Positions 1 to 9,250 of a DNA stretch of 64,000 nucleotides are shown here, in pieces. The notes beneath the pieces are model-generated. The model saw only the letters and a list, made by a program, of their open reading frames with translations, was not told the origin of the DNA and ran no database searches. Origin of the DNA: Pasteurella sp049941595. Its GTDB lineage: Bacteria > Pseudomonadota > Gammaproteobacteria > Enterobacterales > Pasteurellaceae. Position 1 is the stretch's first letter; every line of letters begins with the position of its first letter. The DNA is taken from positions 1 through 64,000 of the forward strand of contig JBNFNA010000006.1 in NCBI GenBank assembly GCA_049941595.1, given 5' to 3'. Made by a program: the position numbers and the translations under genes.

Positions 1-147
1 ATCTAAACGTGCCAAACGTTCATCAGTTTCATCAATTGAAATCTCGACAAAATCAAAGCCACAGGCTTTGGCGATAGATAATCTGTCTTGCCAGCTGATA
101 TTCTTCGGCAAGGCTTTTTCATAAATACCTAGTTTATGTTTTCTCAC
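1..147 (-). CDS. sgbU: L-ribulose-5-P / L-xylulose-5-P 3-epimerase, N-terminal part (SgbU/UlaE-like)
   Basis: Partial: the first 49 codons are present and the gene runs off the left edge. The start is a GTG at 147-145 preceded by GGAG. The N-terminus (RKHKLGIYEKALPKNISW, then GFDFVEISIDETDERL) matches the UlaE/SgbU family, which interconverts L-xylulose-5-phosphate and L-ribulose-5-phosphate. It resembles SgbU slightly more than UlaE (recalled family sequences). It follows lyxK by 80 bases on the same strand, so the xylulose kinase product would feed this enzyme. That the rest of the gene is intact cannot be seen. Confidence 0.85.
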   Translation of the reverse strand, partial: MRKHKLGIYEKALPKNISWQDRLSIAKACGFDFVEISIDETDERLARLD

Positions 148-227
148 GATATACTCCGTCTTTATCTTTAAAATCTTGCGTTCAAAACTTTCTTATTTTT
201 GACCGCACTTTGTTGTGTTTGGGTTCA

Positions 228-1679
228 TCAAAGCATCGCTTTGAGGGATTCTGTTAGCTGTTGATAGCGTTGATATTTACGTTGATAAGCCTCGAAATGT
301 TCAGGGTTTGGTTCAACGCTTAACATTGATTGCGTTTGGAAAACATTGCTTTGTTCGCCTAAACCTTGCATTGCCATTAGTGCCGCCCCTAAACATCCTG
401 TTTCCTCAATTTGTGGTACTTCTAAAGTCATTCCAGTGAAATCAGCGAGCATTTGTAACCAGACTTTTGATTTTGCTGGTCCACCGGTCACACGCAGAAG
501 CGTTGCTTGTGGAAAACGTTGTTTCATTCGGTTGAGGTGATACATCAAACTGAACAGCACACCTTCATAAATGGCTTGCAATAAATGCGCTTGCGTATGG
601 TGCGCTTGCATACCGTAAAAGCCAGCCTGCATACCTAAGCCTGCATTAGAGCCATATAAAAATGGCACGAATAAAACAGAACTTGCCGCAGGTGCTAACT
701 CACCGACCGCTTGGTTGATGGATTGATAATCGAGTTGCCATTGTTTCACGAACCATTCAAGGTTGCCTGCTGAGGTTGGACTGGCTTCGTGAATAATAAA
801 TTTGTCAGATTCGGCATAGCGCCCATACACAAAAGGTAAGGTTTGCTGATTATCGATATGTGTCGTAATGCCGCTCACCACAGACCACGTGCCTAAAACG
901 GCATTGAGTTTGGTTTCGTCATCAAGATTGGCGCAAAGTGCGGTCGAAACAACGTCAAAAAGCCCACCTACCACCGCAGTACCACTGGCTAACCCCGTTA
1001 ATTTTGCGGCTTCAGGTGTGACATAACCTGCGATTTTATTGGCTGCGATCACAGGCGGTAGCTTGTCGATAATGCCGGTTAATCCTAATAAATCCGCCAG
1101 TGCAGGATCGTATTGTCCTGTTTCCATATTGTATAAGTTGGACTCAGAAATATTGGTTTCTTCACAGAATAACTCGCCAGTTAAACAGAAACGTAAATAG
1201 TCGTGCGACATCAAGATTGCGCCAATTTTCTGATAACGTTCCGGCTCGTTTTCTTTCACCCAACGTAAGATTGACACAGGGTGTCCCGTCCACAAGGTTT
1301 GACGTGTGATTGGATACAGCTTTTCTGGAATACCGTCTTTTTGCCATTGTTTCACAATGTTTAACGCACGTTGATCGGAAGACAAAATCGCTCGTCCTAG
1401 CGGTTGATTTTGCTTATCTAACAGAAATGCACCTTTGCCTTGGGCTGAAATGCCCACGCCTTTAATTTGGGTTGGGGCAATTTGGCTATGTGTAATCGTT
1501 TTTTGAATCACCGTTGCACACACTTGCCAAAGCTCGTTCATATCACGTTCGGCATAGCCCGCTTGTTCGCTAATCACTTGTACATTTTCACGGACACAAC
1601 CAAACATTTTCCCTGAAGTATCAAATAGGGCAGCCTTAATAAAAGTGCCGCCGCAGTCTATGCCTAAGTAATAATTCAC
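228..1679 (-). CDS. lyxK: L-xylulokinase (FGGY-family carbohydrate kinase)
   Basis: 483 aa, full length for FGGY kinases. It phosphorylates L-xylulose (also 3-keto-L-gulonate in E. coli LyxK) with ATP. The N-terminal phosphate-binding motif GIDCGGTFIKAALFD is at residues 6-20, AERDM-ELWQ around 43-52, and a C-terminal ATP-site motif RVTGGPAKSKVWLQMLAD near residue 400. The start is a GTG at 1679 behind AAGGGTAA. Downstream is sgbU and upstream, 9 bases away, the lactonase gene, so it is probably in the long yiaK-to-sgb transcript. H. influenzae has the same kinase next to yiaO, but here five kilobases of ABC transporter and lactonase genes separate the two. Substrate is inferred from family and context. 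Confidence 0.88.
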   Translation of the reverse strand: MNYYLGIDCGGTFIKAALFDTSGKMFGCVRENVQVISEQAGYAERDMNELWQVCATVIQKTITHSQIAPTQIKGVGISAQGKGAFLLDKQNQPLGRAILSSDQRALNIVKQWQKDGIPEKLYPITRQTLWTGHPVSILRWVKENEPERYQKIGAILMSHDYLRFCLTGELFCEETNISESNLYNMETGQYDPALADLLGLTGIIDKLPPVIAANKIAGYVTPEAAKLTGLASGTAVVGGLFDVVSTALCANLDDETKLNAVLGTWSVVSGITTHIDNQQTLPFVYGRYAESDKFIIHEASPTSAGNLEWFVKQWQLDYQSINQAVGELAPAASSVLFVPFLYGSNAGLGMQAGFYGMQAHHTQAHLLQAIYEGVLFSLMYHLNRMKQRFPQATLLRVTGGPAKSKVWLQMLADFTGMTLEVPQIEETGCLGAALMAMQGLGEQSNVFQTQSMLSVEPNPEHFEAYQRKYQRYQQLTESLKAML

Positions 1680-1688
1680 AATTTACCC

Positions 1689-2576
1689 TTACTTAAATGT
1701 TAAACGATATAGACTATTGGTTGCTGTAATAAACAGCGTTTTTTGGTCTGAGCCAAAAGTACAGTTAGAGGTGGTTTTATCGAGTAAAACGCGTCCTAAT
1801 AACGTACTGTCCATTAATAAAATCAGTAGCCCCGTTGCGCAGCTACAATAAATCACATTATTTTTATCAATACAGAAACCATCAGGAATACCTGGGATAA
1901 TTTCTGCAATGGTTTTGCGGTTATGCAGTTGTTTACCGTCCACATCAAATACCACGAGATGATGTAAGCCGGCGGTTTTAAATTCCACCGAAGACATATC
2001 CGCTACCACCAATTGGCTTTCATCGGCCGAAAATGCCAAACCATTTGGGCGCATTACGTGGAAGGTTGCGATATTGATTTCATCTGTTTTTGGATCGTAG
2101 CAATACACATAACAACCAATGATCTCACTTGGAGATTTTTTTCCTTCTGCATCACTCAAAATGCCGTATGGCGGGTCAGTAAACCAAATCGTACCGTCTG
2201 ATTTCACCACTACATCATTCGGTGAATTAAGTTGTTTTCCATCGATCTTATCCACCAACAAACGCACATTGTTGTTACTATCGGTAACACTAATGCCGCG
2301 GTGACCGTGCTCACAAGTGATGAGATTGCCCCTAGCATCTACCGCATTGCCGTTCGCAAATTGAGATGGATGGCGGAAGATCGTTGTGCCTTGTTGTTCC
2401 GTCCAGCGGTACATTGTGTTGCCTTTGACATCACTAAAAATCACTGCTTGTTGTTCAGGTAACCAAGTGGGGCCTTCTGCCCAAATGGCTTGATCAAATA
2501 ATTCTTCTAATGTGGCGTTTGTGCCCACAAGTTGGTAAAAACGTGGGTCATAAACCTCAAGTTTTGCGGATACCAT
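1689..2576 (-). CDS. SMP-30/gluconolactonase family lactonase
   Basis: 295 aa, no signal peptide, so cytoplasmic. Six-bladed propeller hydrolase of the SMP-30/gluconolactonase/LRE family, which opens aldonolactones using one divalent metal. The expected metal and substrate ligands are visible: Glu34 in AEGPTW, Asn120 in LNSPNDVV, Asn178 in RPNGLAFS and Asp232 in IPDGFCID. The start follows GAGGAG. It lies between an ABC substrate-binding gene and lyxK in an operon for L-gulonate-type sugar acids, which suggests it opens an imported lactone (for example an L-gulono- or ascorbate-derived lactone) before entry into the pathway. That substrate is inference; the fold and the ligand residues are what is seen. 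Confidence 0.85.
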   Translation of the reverse strand: MVSAKLEVYDPRFYQLVGTNATLEELFDQAIWAEGPTWLPEQQAVIFSDVKGNTMYRWTEQQGTTIFRHPSQFANGNAVDARGNLITCEHGHRGISVTDSNNNVRLLVDKIDGKQLNSPNDVVVKSDGTIWFTDPPYGILSDAEGKKSPSEIIGCYVYCYDPKTDEINIATFHVMRPNGLAFSADESQLVVADMSSVEFKTAGLHHLVVFDVDGKQLHNRKTIAEIIPGIPDGFCIDKNNVIYCSCATGLLILLMDSTLLGRVLLDKTTSNCTFGSDQKTLFITATNSLYRLTFK

Positions 2577-2598
2577 ACGCTCTCCTCATCAGGAAAGT

Positions 2599-2641
2599 GC
2601 GGTCGTTTTTATCTCAATTTTCATCGAGACTCCACGACCGC
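2599..2641. other. Intergenic hairpin built from an uptake signal
   Basis: Between the lactonase and the binding-protein gene an 8-bp stem GCGGTCGT/ACGACCGC encloses about 27 bases; its left arm is part of an uptake signal (AAAGTGCGGTCG). In the transcribed (minus) direction no T-run follows, so it is more likely an mRNA processing or stability structure than a terminator. Confidence 0.4.
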
Positions 2642-2650
2642 AAAGAGTCA

Positions 2651-3760
2651 CTATTTCACATCCCAAATGGATTTGTATGCGTCTTTATAGCCGTTTTGTG
2701 GGTCATAAAGGTTTTTATCACCGCCGTCGTATGCCACGTTATCTTTAATCACTAAGTGCGCAGGCGTCACATAGCCAGATGGTTTTTCTTTAGAGAATGC
2801 GCGGTTTAATTCATCAACAAGCTGCCAACCGTGTAAGTTGAGTGGTTCAGGTACAGTGGCAAATTGGTGGCTGTTTGTGCGAATACGTTGATAAGCCGTC
2901 ACAGAACCATCGCCCGCAGAAATGTTATATGGCATTTCGCCTTTGTTAGCAGAGCGTAATGACGGTGTCATAAAGTCAAAATACAGGTCATTGATTGCTA
3001 AGGTATATTGCAAATCATCGCCATATTTTTGTAATAAGCTGAAGGTTAAACTCGGCATACGGCTTGAAGTATCTGCAAGTGGTGTATCAATAAACTCTAA
3101 CACTTTGCACTCTTTACATTGTTCGATTACTTCTTTCATTACATTCGCTTTGCGTAACGCAATTTCATATAAAGAGTCGGTTAAAATCACCACTTTTGCT
3201 TTACCGTCTGAATTGGCGACGGCTAGTTGTGCAGAGAGTTTGGCAATTTGGTCAGAATCAGAGGTCACATTGTAGAAAATGTTGTATTTATCAATTGGAC
3301 CTGGCTCTGGCGTTGCGTGCCAAGCCACGAGAGTGATGCCATTTTTATTTGCTTTACCCAGTGGAATTTTTGCCACATTCGGGTTCCAGCCACCGATAAC
3401 AATCGCATCAGGTTTACGTGCGATCGCTTGGTTTAATGCGGCAAGTTGGTTATTTACAGAACCTGCGCCGTCAAGCACGTCCATTTTCCAACCTGTTACT
3501 GCTGTCGCTTCTTTCATTCCATCAATTACACCTAATACACCACCATTTTTCATATCAGATGCGATGAAAATGATGTTTTTTCCTTGTTGCAATTTAGGGC
3601 CAGTTGTTGGGCCGTCCCAAGTGGTTTGTTGTGCGGTTGCGGCTGCAACAAGTTTTTTTGCTTCATCTACAAATGGATCGTTTGCCATTGCTTGTGTTGC
3701 AAAAGTGATTGTTACTAAAGCAGCAACTGCACTTAAACTGCGGTGAAAAGAATGTTTCAT
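2651..3760 (-). CDS. Sugar ABC transporter periplasmic substrate-binding protein
   Basis: 369 aa with a Sec signal peptide (MKHSF start, hydrophobic stretch, cleavage near AMA-ND at residues 25-28). The rest looks like the type I periplasmic binding fold of the ribose/autoinducer class (Peripla_BP_4), with the characteristic IFIASDMKNGG start of the first domain, NQLAALNQAIARKPDAIVI, and a C-terminal region calling for sugar contact. It is the capture component for the permease and ATPase encoded just upstream. RBS AAGGAG precedes the ATG. The sugar cannot be named from the sequence; the neighbouring lactonase and the L-xylulose/gulonate genes point to a sugar acid or lactone (inference). Confidence 0.85.
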   Translation of the reverse strand: MKHSFHRSLSAVAALVTITFATQAMANDPFVDEAKKLVAAATAQQTTWDGPTTGPKLQQGKNIIFIASDMKNGGVLGVIDGMKEATAVTGWKMDVLDGAGSVNNQLAALNQAIARKPDAIVIGGWNPNVAKIPLGKANKNGITLVAWHATPEPGPIDKYNIFYNVTSDSDQIAKLSAQLAVANSDGKAKVVILTDSLYEIALRKANVMKEVIEQCKECKVLEFIDTPLADTSSRMPSLTFSLLQKYGDDLQYTLAINDLYFDFMTPSLRSANKGEMPYNISAGDGSVTAYQRIRTNSHQFATVPEPLNLHGWQLVDELNRAFSKEKPSGYVTPAHLVIKDNVAYDGGDKNLYDPQNGYKDAYKSIWDVK

Positions 3761-3800
3761 AAGGTTCTCCTTACAATAGGTGAATTAACGCAACAAAAAG

Positions 3801-4850
3801 TTATTTTGTTGTTGCTTTCTTTTGTACAGCTTTTTGATTTAATAAACGTTTACGTTGTGCATAGCCCGCAATCGTGATTGAAAGTAATAAGGTTGTGCCG
3901 TTAAATAATGGTTCTACCCAGAATGCACCGCCGAATTGTTGGATACCTGAAATACCAATCGCAAGAATGGCGATACCGACCACAGTACCCCAAACATTAA
4001 TGCGTCCTGGTTTAATTGTGGTACTACCAAGGAAGGCACCTACTAACGCAGGAAGTAAATAGTCCATTCCTACGCTTGCTTGACCTACACCTTGTTGCGC
4101 CGCAATTAATACGCCAGTAAAGCCTGTGATTACGCTTGAAACGATGAAAGGCACAATAGTGTATTTTTTAATGGAAATACCGTTCAAACGAGCCGCTGCA
4201 GGGTTGCCACCGACAGCGTACATACAACGACCTGTTGGCGTATGTTCAGTCACGAGCCACATAACCACTGCGATGATTAATACATAGAAAGCAGAGATTG
4301 GAATGCCGAAGATTTCGGTACTATTAATTGCAATAAAGCCATCTGGTAGATCCCCAACGATTTGACGGCCACCCGAGTGCCATAAAGCAACGGCATAAAG
4401 CACTGTACCTGAACCGAGAGTCGCAACGAAGCTATCAATATCCGCAAGTGCCACTAAAATGCCGTTTAACAAGCCATAAAGTGCGGCAACAATTAAGACA
4501 ATTATGGTTGCCATTTGCCACGAAAAACCATATTGCACTTGTAATGTAATGGCTAATATATGCCAAAGCACGATACCGAAACCGACGTTTAAGTCGATTT
4601 TTCCGACGATCATCGTGGTGGTGGCAGCCAATGCGAGTAAGGCAATTTTGGACTTACTTTCCAAGATCGCATTAAGTGTGAGCATTGAAGCGAAAGAATC
4701 TGTTGTCAAAGAGAAAATAATGACAAGGACAAAACATAACCAAAGTAAGCCATATCGAGTAAGCATTTGGGAAAACCACGCCGCAAATCCATCACGAGCA
4801 ATAGACACAGGGTGCTCTAGTGCGGTTGATTTGATATTTGTTTGAGCCAT
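3801..4850 (-). CDS. Sugar ABC transporter permease (RbsC-like)
   Basis: 349 aa inner-membrane protein of the BPD_transp_2 family with about nine to ten hydrophobic segments from residue 33 onward. Family signature region: LGSGTVLYAVALWHSGG and the cytoplasmic GNPAAARLNGISIKKY motif near residues 220-240, where the ATPase docks. A long, polar N-terminal extension (residues 1-25) precedes the first membrane segment. It sits 40 bases from the binding-protein gene and 36 bases from the ATPase gene, all on the minus strand. As a homodimer it would form the channel. Start supported by AGGAGACC. Confidence 0.88.
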   Translation of the reverse strand: MAQTNIKSTALEHPVSIARDGFAAWFSQMLTRYGLLWLCFVLVIIFSLTTDSFASMLTLNAILESKSKIALLALAATTTMIVGKIDLNVGFGIVLWHILAITLQVQYGFSWQMATIIVLIVAALYGLLNGILVALADIDSFVATLGSGTVLYAVALWHSGGRQIVGDLPDGFIAINSTEIFGIPISAFYVLIIAVVMWLVTEHTPTGRCMYAVGGNPAAARLNGISIKKYTIVPFIVSSVITGFTGVLIAAQQGVGQASVGMDYLLPALVGAFLGSTTIKPGRINVWGTVVGIAILAIGISGIQQFGGAFWVEPLFNGTTLLLSITIAGYAQRKRLLNQKAVQKKATTK

Positions 4851-4886
4851 AATGGTCTCCTATTGAGGTAAATGAAACCGAAAAAT

Positions 4887-6404
4887 TTAATTCATACTGG
4901 ATTTTGAGTCAGAGGCGAGCGCAAGCAAGTTTGCGAAGGTGACTTGCTCATTAAACAATTCGCCTGCGATATCACCACGGTTAAACACCAAGGCACGATT
5001 ACACAGGTGAGCAATTTCTTCAAAATCATTGGAAATCACGATAATCGCCACACCTTTTCTAAGCGCTTGATTTAATAAATCATAAATTTCTGCACGAGCC
5101 CCCACGTCCACACCCGCAGTCGGGTCTTCTAAAATCAATAATGGGGTATTGAGATGCATCCAACGTGCCAACACTATTTTTTGTTGGTTACCACCAGACA
5201 ACGCACTGACATCAATAAATAAATTTTTTGGCCGAATATCAAAGAGTTGGAACTTGTACCAGCTTTCTGACCATTCATCTTTGCGTGCGTAATTTTTCAA
5301 TGGGGCGTGACCGCTTAATACAGGGTTCAAGAACAAGTTCTCAGTGGTGGTCATCGACATTACTAAACTTTCACGAATACGGTCACCAGCTACTAACGCA
5401 ACACCTTTTTTAATTGCCTCTTGCGGGGAATCTGCACTGTAAGATTCATTGTTCAAGTTAATATGCCCGTTATCTAATTCACGCAAGCCAAATAAAAGGC
5501 GACCGATTTCCTCTTGCCCTGCACCACGCAAGCCCGCGAGGGCAATCATTTCCCCTTGATGTAAGCTGAAAGAAACAGGGCCTGTATCGCCTACGACCAC
5601 ATCCTTTAGTTGTAGCACTTCAGGTGTGCCTTCTGGCAATGGCTCACGCTGCTTTCCACGGGTTTCTTCGCCCACAATGGCTTTTACTAACGCTTTCACA
5701 TCGTAGTCTTTGGTTTGACCCTCTGCGACGGGATAACCATCACGCATCACTAAAATACGGTCTGAAATGGCAATAACCTCATCGAGTCGGTGAGTCACAT
5801 AAATCATTCCAACACCTTGATCACGTAAGCGATTGAGCACCACAAATAGGTGTTCAACATCACTTGCGGGTAATGAGGCTGTGGGTTCATCGAGCACTAA
5901 CACTTCCGCATTGACTGCTATCGCACGCGCAATGGCTAACAAGGCTTTTTCTGTACGGCTTAAATCAAATACTCGAGTTTCTGCGGACAAATGAATACCC
6001 ACAAAATCGAGTGCATCTTGTGCTTGTTTATTAATTTTTTTCCAATCAATCAGCCCGAAACGGCGTGGGAACCCCATAACAAATGCCATATTTTCAGCAA
6101 TTGTCATCCATTCGATGAGGCCTAAGTCCTGATGGATAAAGGCAATAGGCTGTTTATTGGAATGGGAAAGCGATTCAGCGGACTGGATTTTTTGATCGTG
6201 AAAAGTAATTTCACCTTCGTCGCGTGAATAAATGCCGGCAAGAATTTTGATGAGGGTAGATTTGCCCGCACCATTTTCACCAAGCAACGCAACAATTTCG
6301 CCCGGATGGATATCCAGGCTGACATCATTTACTGCAGTGTGGCTCCCAAATCGCTTCACGATATGTTGTAGCCTTAGAATTGGAGATTTTTCGTTTATCA
6401 CCAT
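4887..6404 (-). CDS. Sugar ABC transporter ATP-binding protein (RbsA/MglA-like, two ABC domains)
   Basis: 505 aa, two fused nucleotide-binding domains as in RbsA/MglA. Domain 1: Walker A GENGAGKST at 42-50, a degenerate signature LSRTEKALLAIARAI near 148, Walker B VLVLDEPTAS. Domain 2: a degenerate P-loop GLRGAGQEE, canonical signature LSGGNQQKIVLARW and Walker B LLILEDPTAG. Degeneracy in opposite halves of the two sites is usual in this subfamily. It powers the permease and binding protein encoded next. The start has GGAGG upstream. It is first of the inserted four-gene cassette after yiaO. Confidence 0.9.
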   Translation of the reverse strand: MVINEKSPILRLQHIVKRFGSHTAVNDVSLDIHPGEIVALLGENGAGKSTLIKILAGIYSRDEGEITFHDQKIQSAESLSHSNKQPIAFIHQDLGLIEWMTIAENMAFVMGFPRRFGLIDWKKINKQAQDALDFVGIHLSAETRVFDLSRTEKALLAIARAIAVNAEVLVLDEPTASLPASDVEHLFVVLNRLRDQGVGMIYVTHRLDEVIAISDRILVMRDGYPVAEGQTKDYDVKALVKAIVGEETRGKQREPLPEGTPEVLQLKDVVVGDTGPVSFSLHQGEMIALAGLRGAGQEEIGRLLFGLRELDNGHINLNNESYSADSPQEAIKKGVALVAGDRIRESLVMSMTTTENLFLNPVLSGHAPLKNYARKDEWSESWYKFQLFDIRPKNLFIDVSALSGGNQQKIVLARWMHLNTPLLILEDPTAGVDVGARAEIYDLLNQALRKGVAIIVISNDFEEIAHLCNRALVFNRGDIAGELFNEQVTFANLLALASDSKSSMN

Positions 6405-6436
6405 ATTTCCTCCCTGAGCAATGAGGAGTATGTAAA

Positions 6437-6473
6437 GTGCGGTCGATTTTACAAAAGTTTTGAAATCGACCGC
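6437..6473 (-). terminator. USS-containing hairpin between yiaO and the ABC cassette
   Basis: An 11-bp stem (GCGGTCGATTT pairing with AAATCGACCGC) sits in the 78-base gap after yiaO. In the minus direction it is followed by only a weak T-rich stretch (ACTTTAC), so it could be a partial terminator that lowers transcription into the ABC genes, or a 3' stabiliser for the TRAP transcript. The left arm is an uptake signal core. Confidence 0.5.
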
Positions 6474-6482
6474 TGAGTTAGC

Positions 6483-7469
6483 TTATTTTGCTAATGCATC
6501 AATTTGTTTGACAAGATCATCTCCATTTTTCTCAATAAATGCTTTGCGAACTTCACTTTCGATCGCTGCTTTAAATGGCTTAGTATCCACAGTATCAATC
6601 ACCTCAATACCAGCTTTTTGCATTTTCTCGATAATACCTTTTTCATTTTCTAGGTTAAGTTGACGTTGGTAAGCGCCCGCTTCTTTTGCTGCTTCAACAA
6701 GTGCGGTTTGTAATTCAGGAGAAAGTCCATCAAATTTCGCTTTGTTCATCACCACGATTAACGGGGTGTAGCCGTGGTTAGTCAAACTTAAGTGTTTTTG
6801 TACTTCGTATAATTTCGCTGACCACACAATGCCCACTGGGTGTTCTTGTGCATCCACCGCACGCGTTTCTAATGCGGTATAAAGCTCAGAAAGTGGCATT
6901 GGCACAGGGTTTGCCCCTAAGATAGAGAACGCTTGAATGTACATTGGGTTTTGGTTAGTACGTACTTTTAACCCTTTAATATCATCAGGGGTTTTCACAG
7001 GGTGTTTTGAGTTAGTGAATGAACGGAAACCCACTTCCCAGAATGCAAGCCCTTTTAAGCCTTGTGCTTCAAGCTCTTTTAATAAGCCTTGACCAATTTC
7101 ACCATCTAATACCGCATAAGCGTGTTCACGATTTTGGAAAATAAATGGGATATCAATCACGTTTAATTTTGGTACTAAACCAGAGAAGTTTGGTGAGCCA
7201 GACATTTCTAAATCGATAGTGCCACCACGCACTGCACCAATCATCGTTTGTGCATTACCTAAAGTGCTGTCAGGGAAAAGGCTAAGTTTAATTTCACCTT
7301 TGGTTTTTTCTTTCAATAGATCATTGAATTTCTTCGCTGCTGCGTGTTGAGTATCGCTACGTGGTGCTTCATAACCAAAACGTAAAGTCGTTGTTGCACT
7401 TGCAGAACCAGCAAATACCGCAATACCAGCTACTAACGCTGCAAGAGTTTTAAGATTGAATAATTTCAT
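6483..7469 (-). CDS. yiaO: TRAP transporter substrate-binding protein (DctP/YiaO family)
   Basis: 328 aa with a Sec signal peptide (residues 1-25, cleavage after ASA). DctP family: conserved TTLRFGYEAPRSDTQHAA after the signal, and the carboxylate-binding arginine region LKVRTNQNPMYIQAF around 170. In E. coli YiaMNO takes up L-xylulose/2,3-diketo-L-gulonate; the adjacent yiaK and yiaL fit this substrate range. It delivers ligand to YiaM-YiaN. Last of the yiaKLMNO set and 19 bases after yiaN. Counterpart of an H. influenzae TRAP binding protein next to lyx. Confidence 0.92.
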   Translation of the reverse strand: MKLFNLKTLAALVAGIAVFAGSASATTTLRFGYEAPRSDTQHAAAKKFNDLLKEKTKGEIKLSLFPDSTLGNAQTMIGAVRGGTIDLEMSGSPNFSGLVPKLNVIDIPFIFQNREHAYAVLDGEIGQGLLKELEAQGLKGLAFWEVGFRSFTNSKHPVKTPDDIKGLKVRTNQNPMYIQAFSILGANPVPMPLSELYTALETRAVDAQEHPVGIVWSAKLYEVQKHLSLTNHGYTPLIVVMNKAKFDGLSPELQTALVEAAKEAGAYQRQLNLENEKGIIEKMQKAGIEVIDTVDTKPFKAAIESEVRKAFIEKNGDDLVKQIDALAK

Positions 7470-7488
7470 AACATTCTCCTATTAAAAT

Positions 7489-8769
7489 TTAAGGTTGTAG
7501 CCAGTTGAGTGGCGCTAAGATTAACTCTGGGAAGAAAATGAAAGTAAAAAGTAATGTAATCATCATCAGTAAATATGGGAATATGCCTTTCGCTGCTTTA
7601 TCAAAAGGTAATTGCGATACACCTGTAATCACGTTCAATACGTTGCCCACTGGTGGAGTAATTAAGCCAATTGATGTATTAAGAATGAATAGCACCCCAA
7701 AATAAACAGGATCGATACCGGCCTCCTCAATCAATGGCATTAACACTGGTGTGAGGATTAATACTGTCGGTGTTAAATCCATCACCATTCCAATCACAAA
7801 CACTGAGATCATAATGACGATCAGCAATAAGGTTGGTGTATCAATTAATGGTTCTAACAATTCCGTCATCATTTGTGGCAATTCAGCGATAGTGATTAGC
7901 CAGCCTGTTACTTGTGCAGCTGCAACTAGGAACATTACCACTGCAGTTGTTTTCGCTGCCGCTAAAATCACGTTATATAACTGTTTGATCTTTAATTCTT
8001 TATACACAAAAATCGATACGATAAGTGCATAGAACGCTGCAACTGCCCCTGCTTCTGTTGGGGTAAACATTCCTGAACGGAAACCACCAATGATGATGAC
8101 CGGTAAGAGTAATGCCCAAATACTGTTTTTTAAGGAAATGCAAAGTTCTTCTTTTGTGGCTTTTGAGAACGTCATTAGGTTTAAACGTTTTGCTTGCCAC
8201 CACCAAAGAGTAGCGAGTGCAATCCCCATTAAAATACCCGGTGCGATACCTGCTAAGAAAAGTTTGGTAATAGAAACCCCACTTGCCACCCCAAAGATGA
8301 TAAATGGGATAGAGGGTGGAATGATTGGCGCAATAATCCCTGCCGTACCGATCAAACCTGCTGAGCGATCCAACGGATAGCCAGTGGTTTTCATCATCGG
8401 TAATAACATTGCGGCAACCGCAGCGGTATCTGCTACCGCAGAGCCAGATAAACTCGCCATAATCATTGCGGCAAGAATAGCTACAAAGCCCAAGCCCCCA
8501 CGTTTGTGACCCACTAATTTCATTGGTAACTCAATGATACGTTTAGATAAGCCACCTTGATTCATAATCTCACCAGCAAGGATGAAGAATGGAATCGCCA
8601 TCAAAGAGAAGCTATCAGCGCCACTCACAATTTGTTGTGCCAAGATTTGTGCATCAAATAAATCTAAATGCAACATCAACGCTACACCACAAAGTAGCAG
8701 TGCAAAGGCAACAGGAATACCCAATAAAATTGAACCTAAAAGAGCGGAAAGAAAAATAATAACCGTCAT
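7489..8769 (-). CDS. yiaN: TRAP transporter large permease (DctM/YiaN family)
   Basis: 426 aa, about twelve membrane segments, the typical length of DctM subunits. It carries out sodium-driven translocation. The pseudo-repeat motifs GSAVADTAAVAAMLLPMM and LTPTVLILTPVLMPLIEEAG are visible, both with the polar helix-break composition of this family. Its ATG overlaps the stop of yiaM by four bases (ATGA), indicating coupled translation and a 1:1 complex of small and large subunit. Confidence 0.93.
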   Translation of the reverse strand: MTVIIFLSALLGSILLGIPVAFALLLCGVALMLHLDLFDAQILAQQIVSGADSFSLMAIPFFILAGEIMNQGGLSKRIIELPMKLVGHKRGGLGFVAILAAMIMASLSGSAVADTAAVAAMLLPMMKTTGYPLDRSAGLIGTAGIIAPIIPPSIPFIIFGVASGVSITKLFLAGIAPGILMGIALATLWWWQAKRLNLMTFSKATKEELCISLKNSIWALLLPVIIIGGFRSGMFTPTEAGAVAAFYALIVSIFVYKELKIKQLYNVILAAAKTTAVVMFLVAAAQVTGWLITIAELPQMMTELLEPLIDTPTLLLIVIMISVFVIGMVMDLTPTVLILTPVLMPLIEEAGIDPVYFGVLFILNTSIGLITPPVGNVLNVITGVSQLPFDKAAKGIFPYLLMMITLLFTFIFFPELILAPLNWLQP

Positions 8770-9248
8770 TGTTTTTCCCCTCTTATCAGCAGATTGGCAT
8801 TAGACAACCAACGAATAGTAAGCAATATTGCAATTGCGATACCTGAAATAAAGCTGGCTAGGTAGGTAATGCCTGTTGGAATTTCTGAAATTGGCGATAA
8901 GTTATTTAAGTTTAATTGGAATTGTGTCCAGCTCCCCGTAATCAATAAATAACAACAAAGCAACATTAAACCATCTGTAATTAAATGCAGGCATTTTTGC
9001 TGATATTTTGAAAGATTTGCCGTTAATATGGTGACATTTACGTGGCGGTTTTCACTGAAGGCTAAAATTGCGCCAAGGAAAGTGAGCCACACAAATAGGT
9101 AACGGGACACTTCTTCCGTAACGTTAATACTGCTGTTAAAGCCATAACGTAAAACAACATTAAGAAAAACTAAGCAGGACATTGTGGTCAAAATAATCAC
9201 CACAAATCCTTCAAGCAACTTAGTAATGAATGAGCTAAGCGATTTCAT
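8766..9248 (-). CDS. yiaM: TRAP transporter small permease (DctQ/YiaM family)
   Basis: 160 aa, four predicted membrane segments (around 14-35, 48-65, 90-108, 130-150), as usual for DctQ. The motif EVSRYLFVWLTFLGAILAF near residue 45 is the family hallmark. It associates with YiaN in the inner membrane. It begins two bases after the yiaL stop and overlaps yiaN by four bases. Confidence 0.9.
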   Translation of the reverse strand: MKSLSSFITKLLEGFVVIILTTMSCLVFLNVVLRYGFNSSINVTEEVSRYLFVWLTFLGAILAFSENRHVNVTILTANLSKYQQKCLHLITDGLMLLCCYLLITGSWTQFQLNLNNLSPISEIPTGITYLASFISGIAIAILLTIRWLSNANLLIRGEKQ

Positions 9249-9250
9249 CC

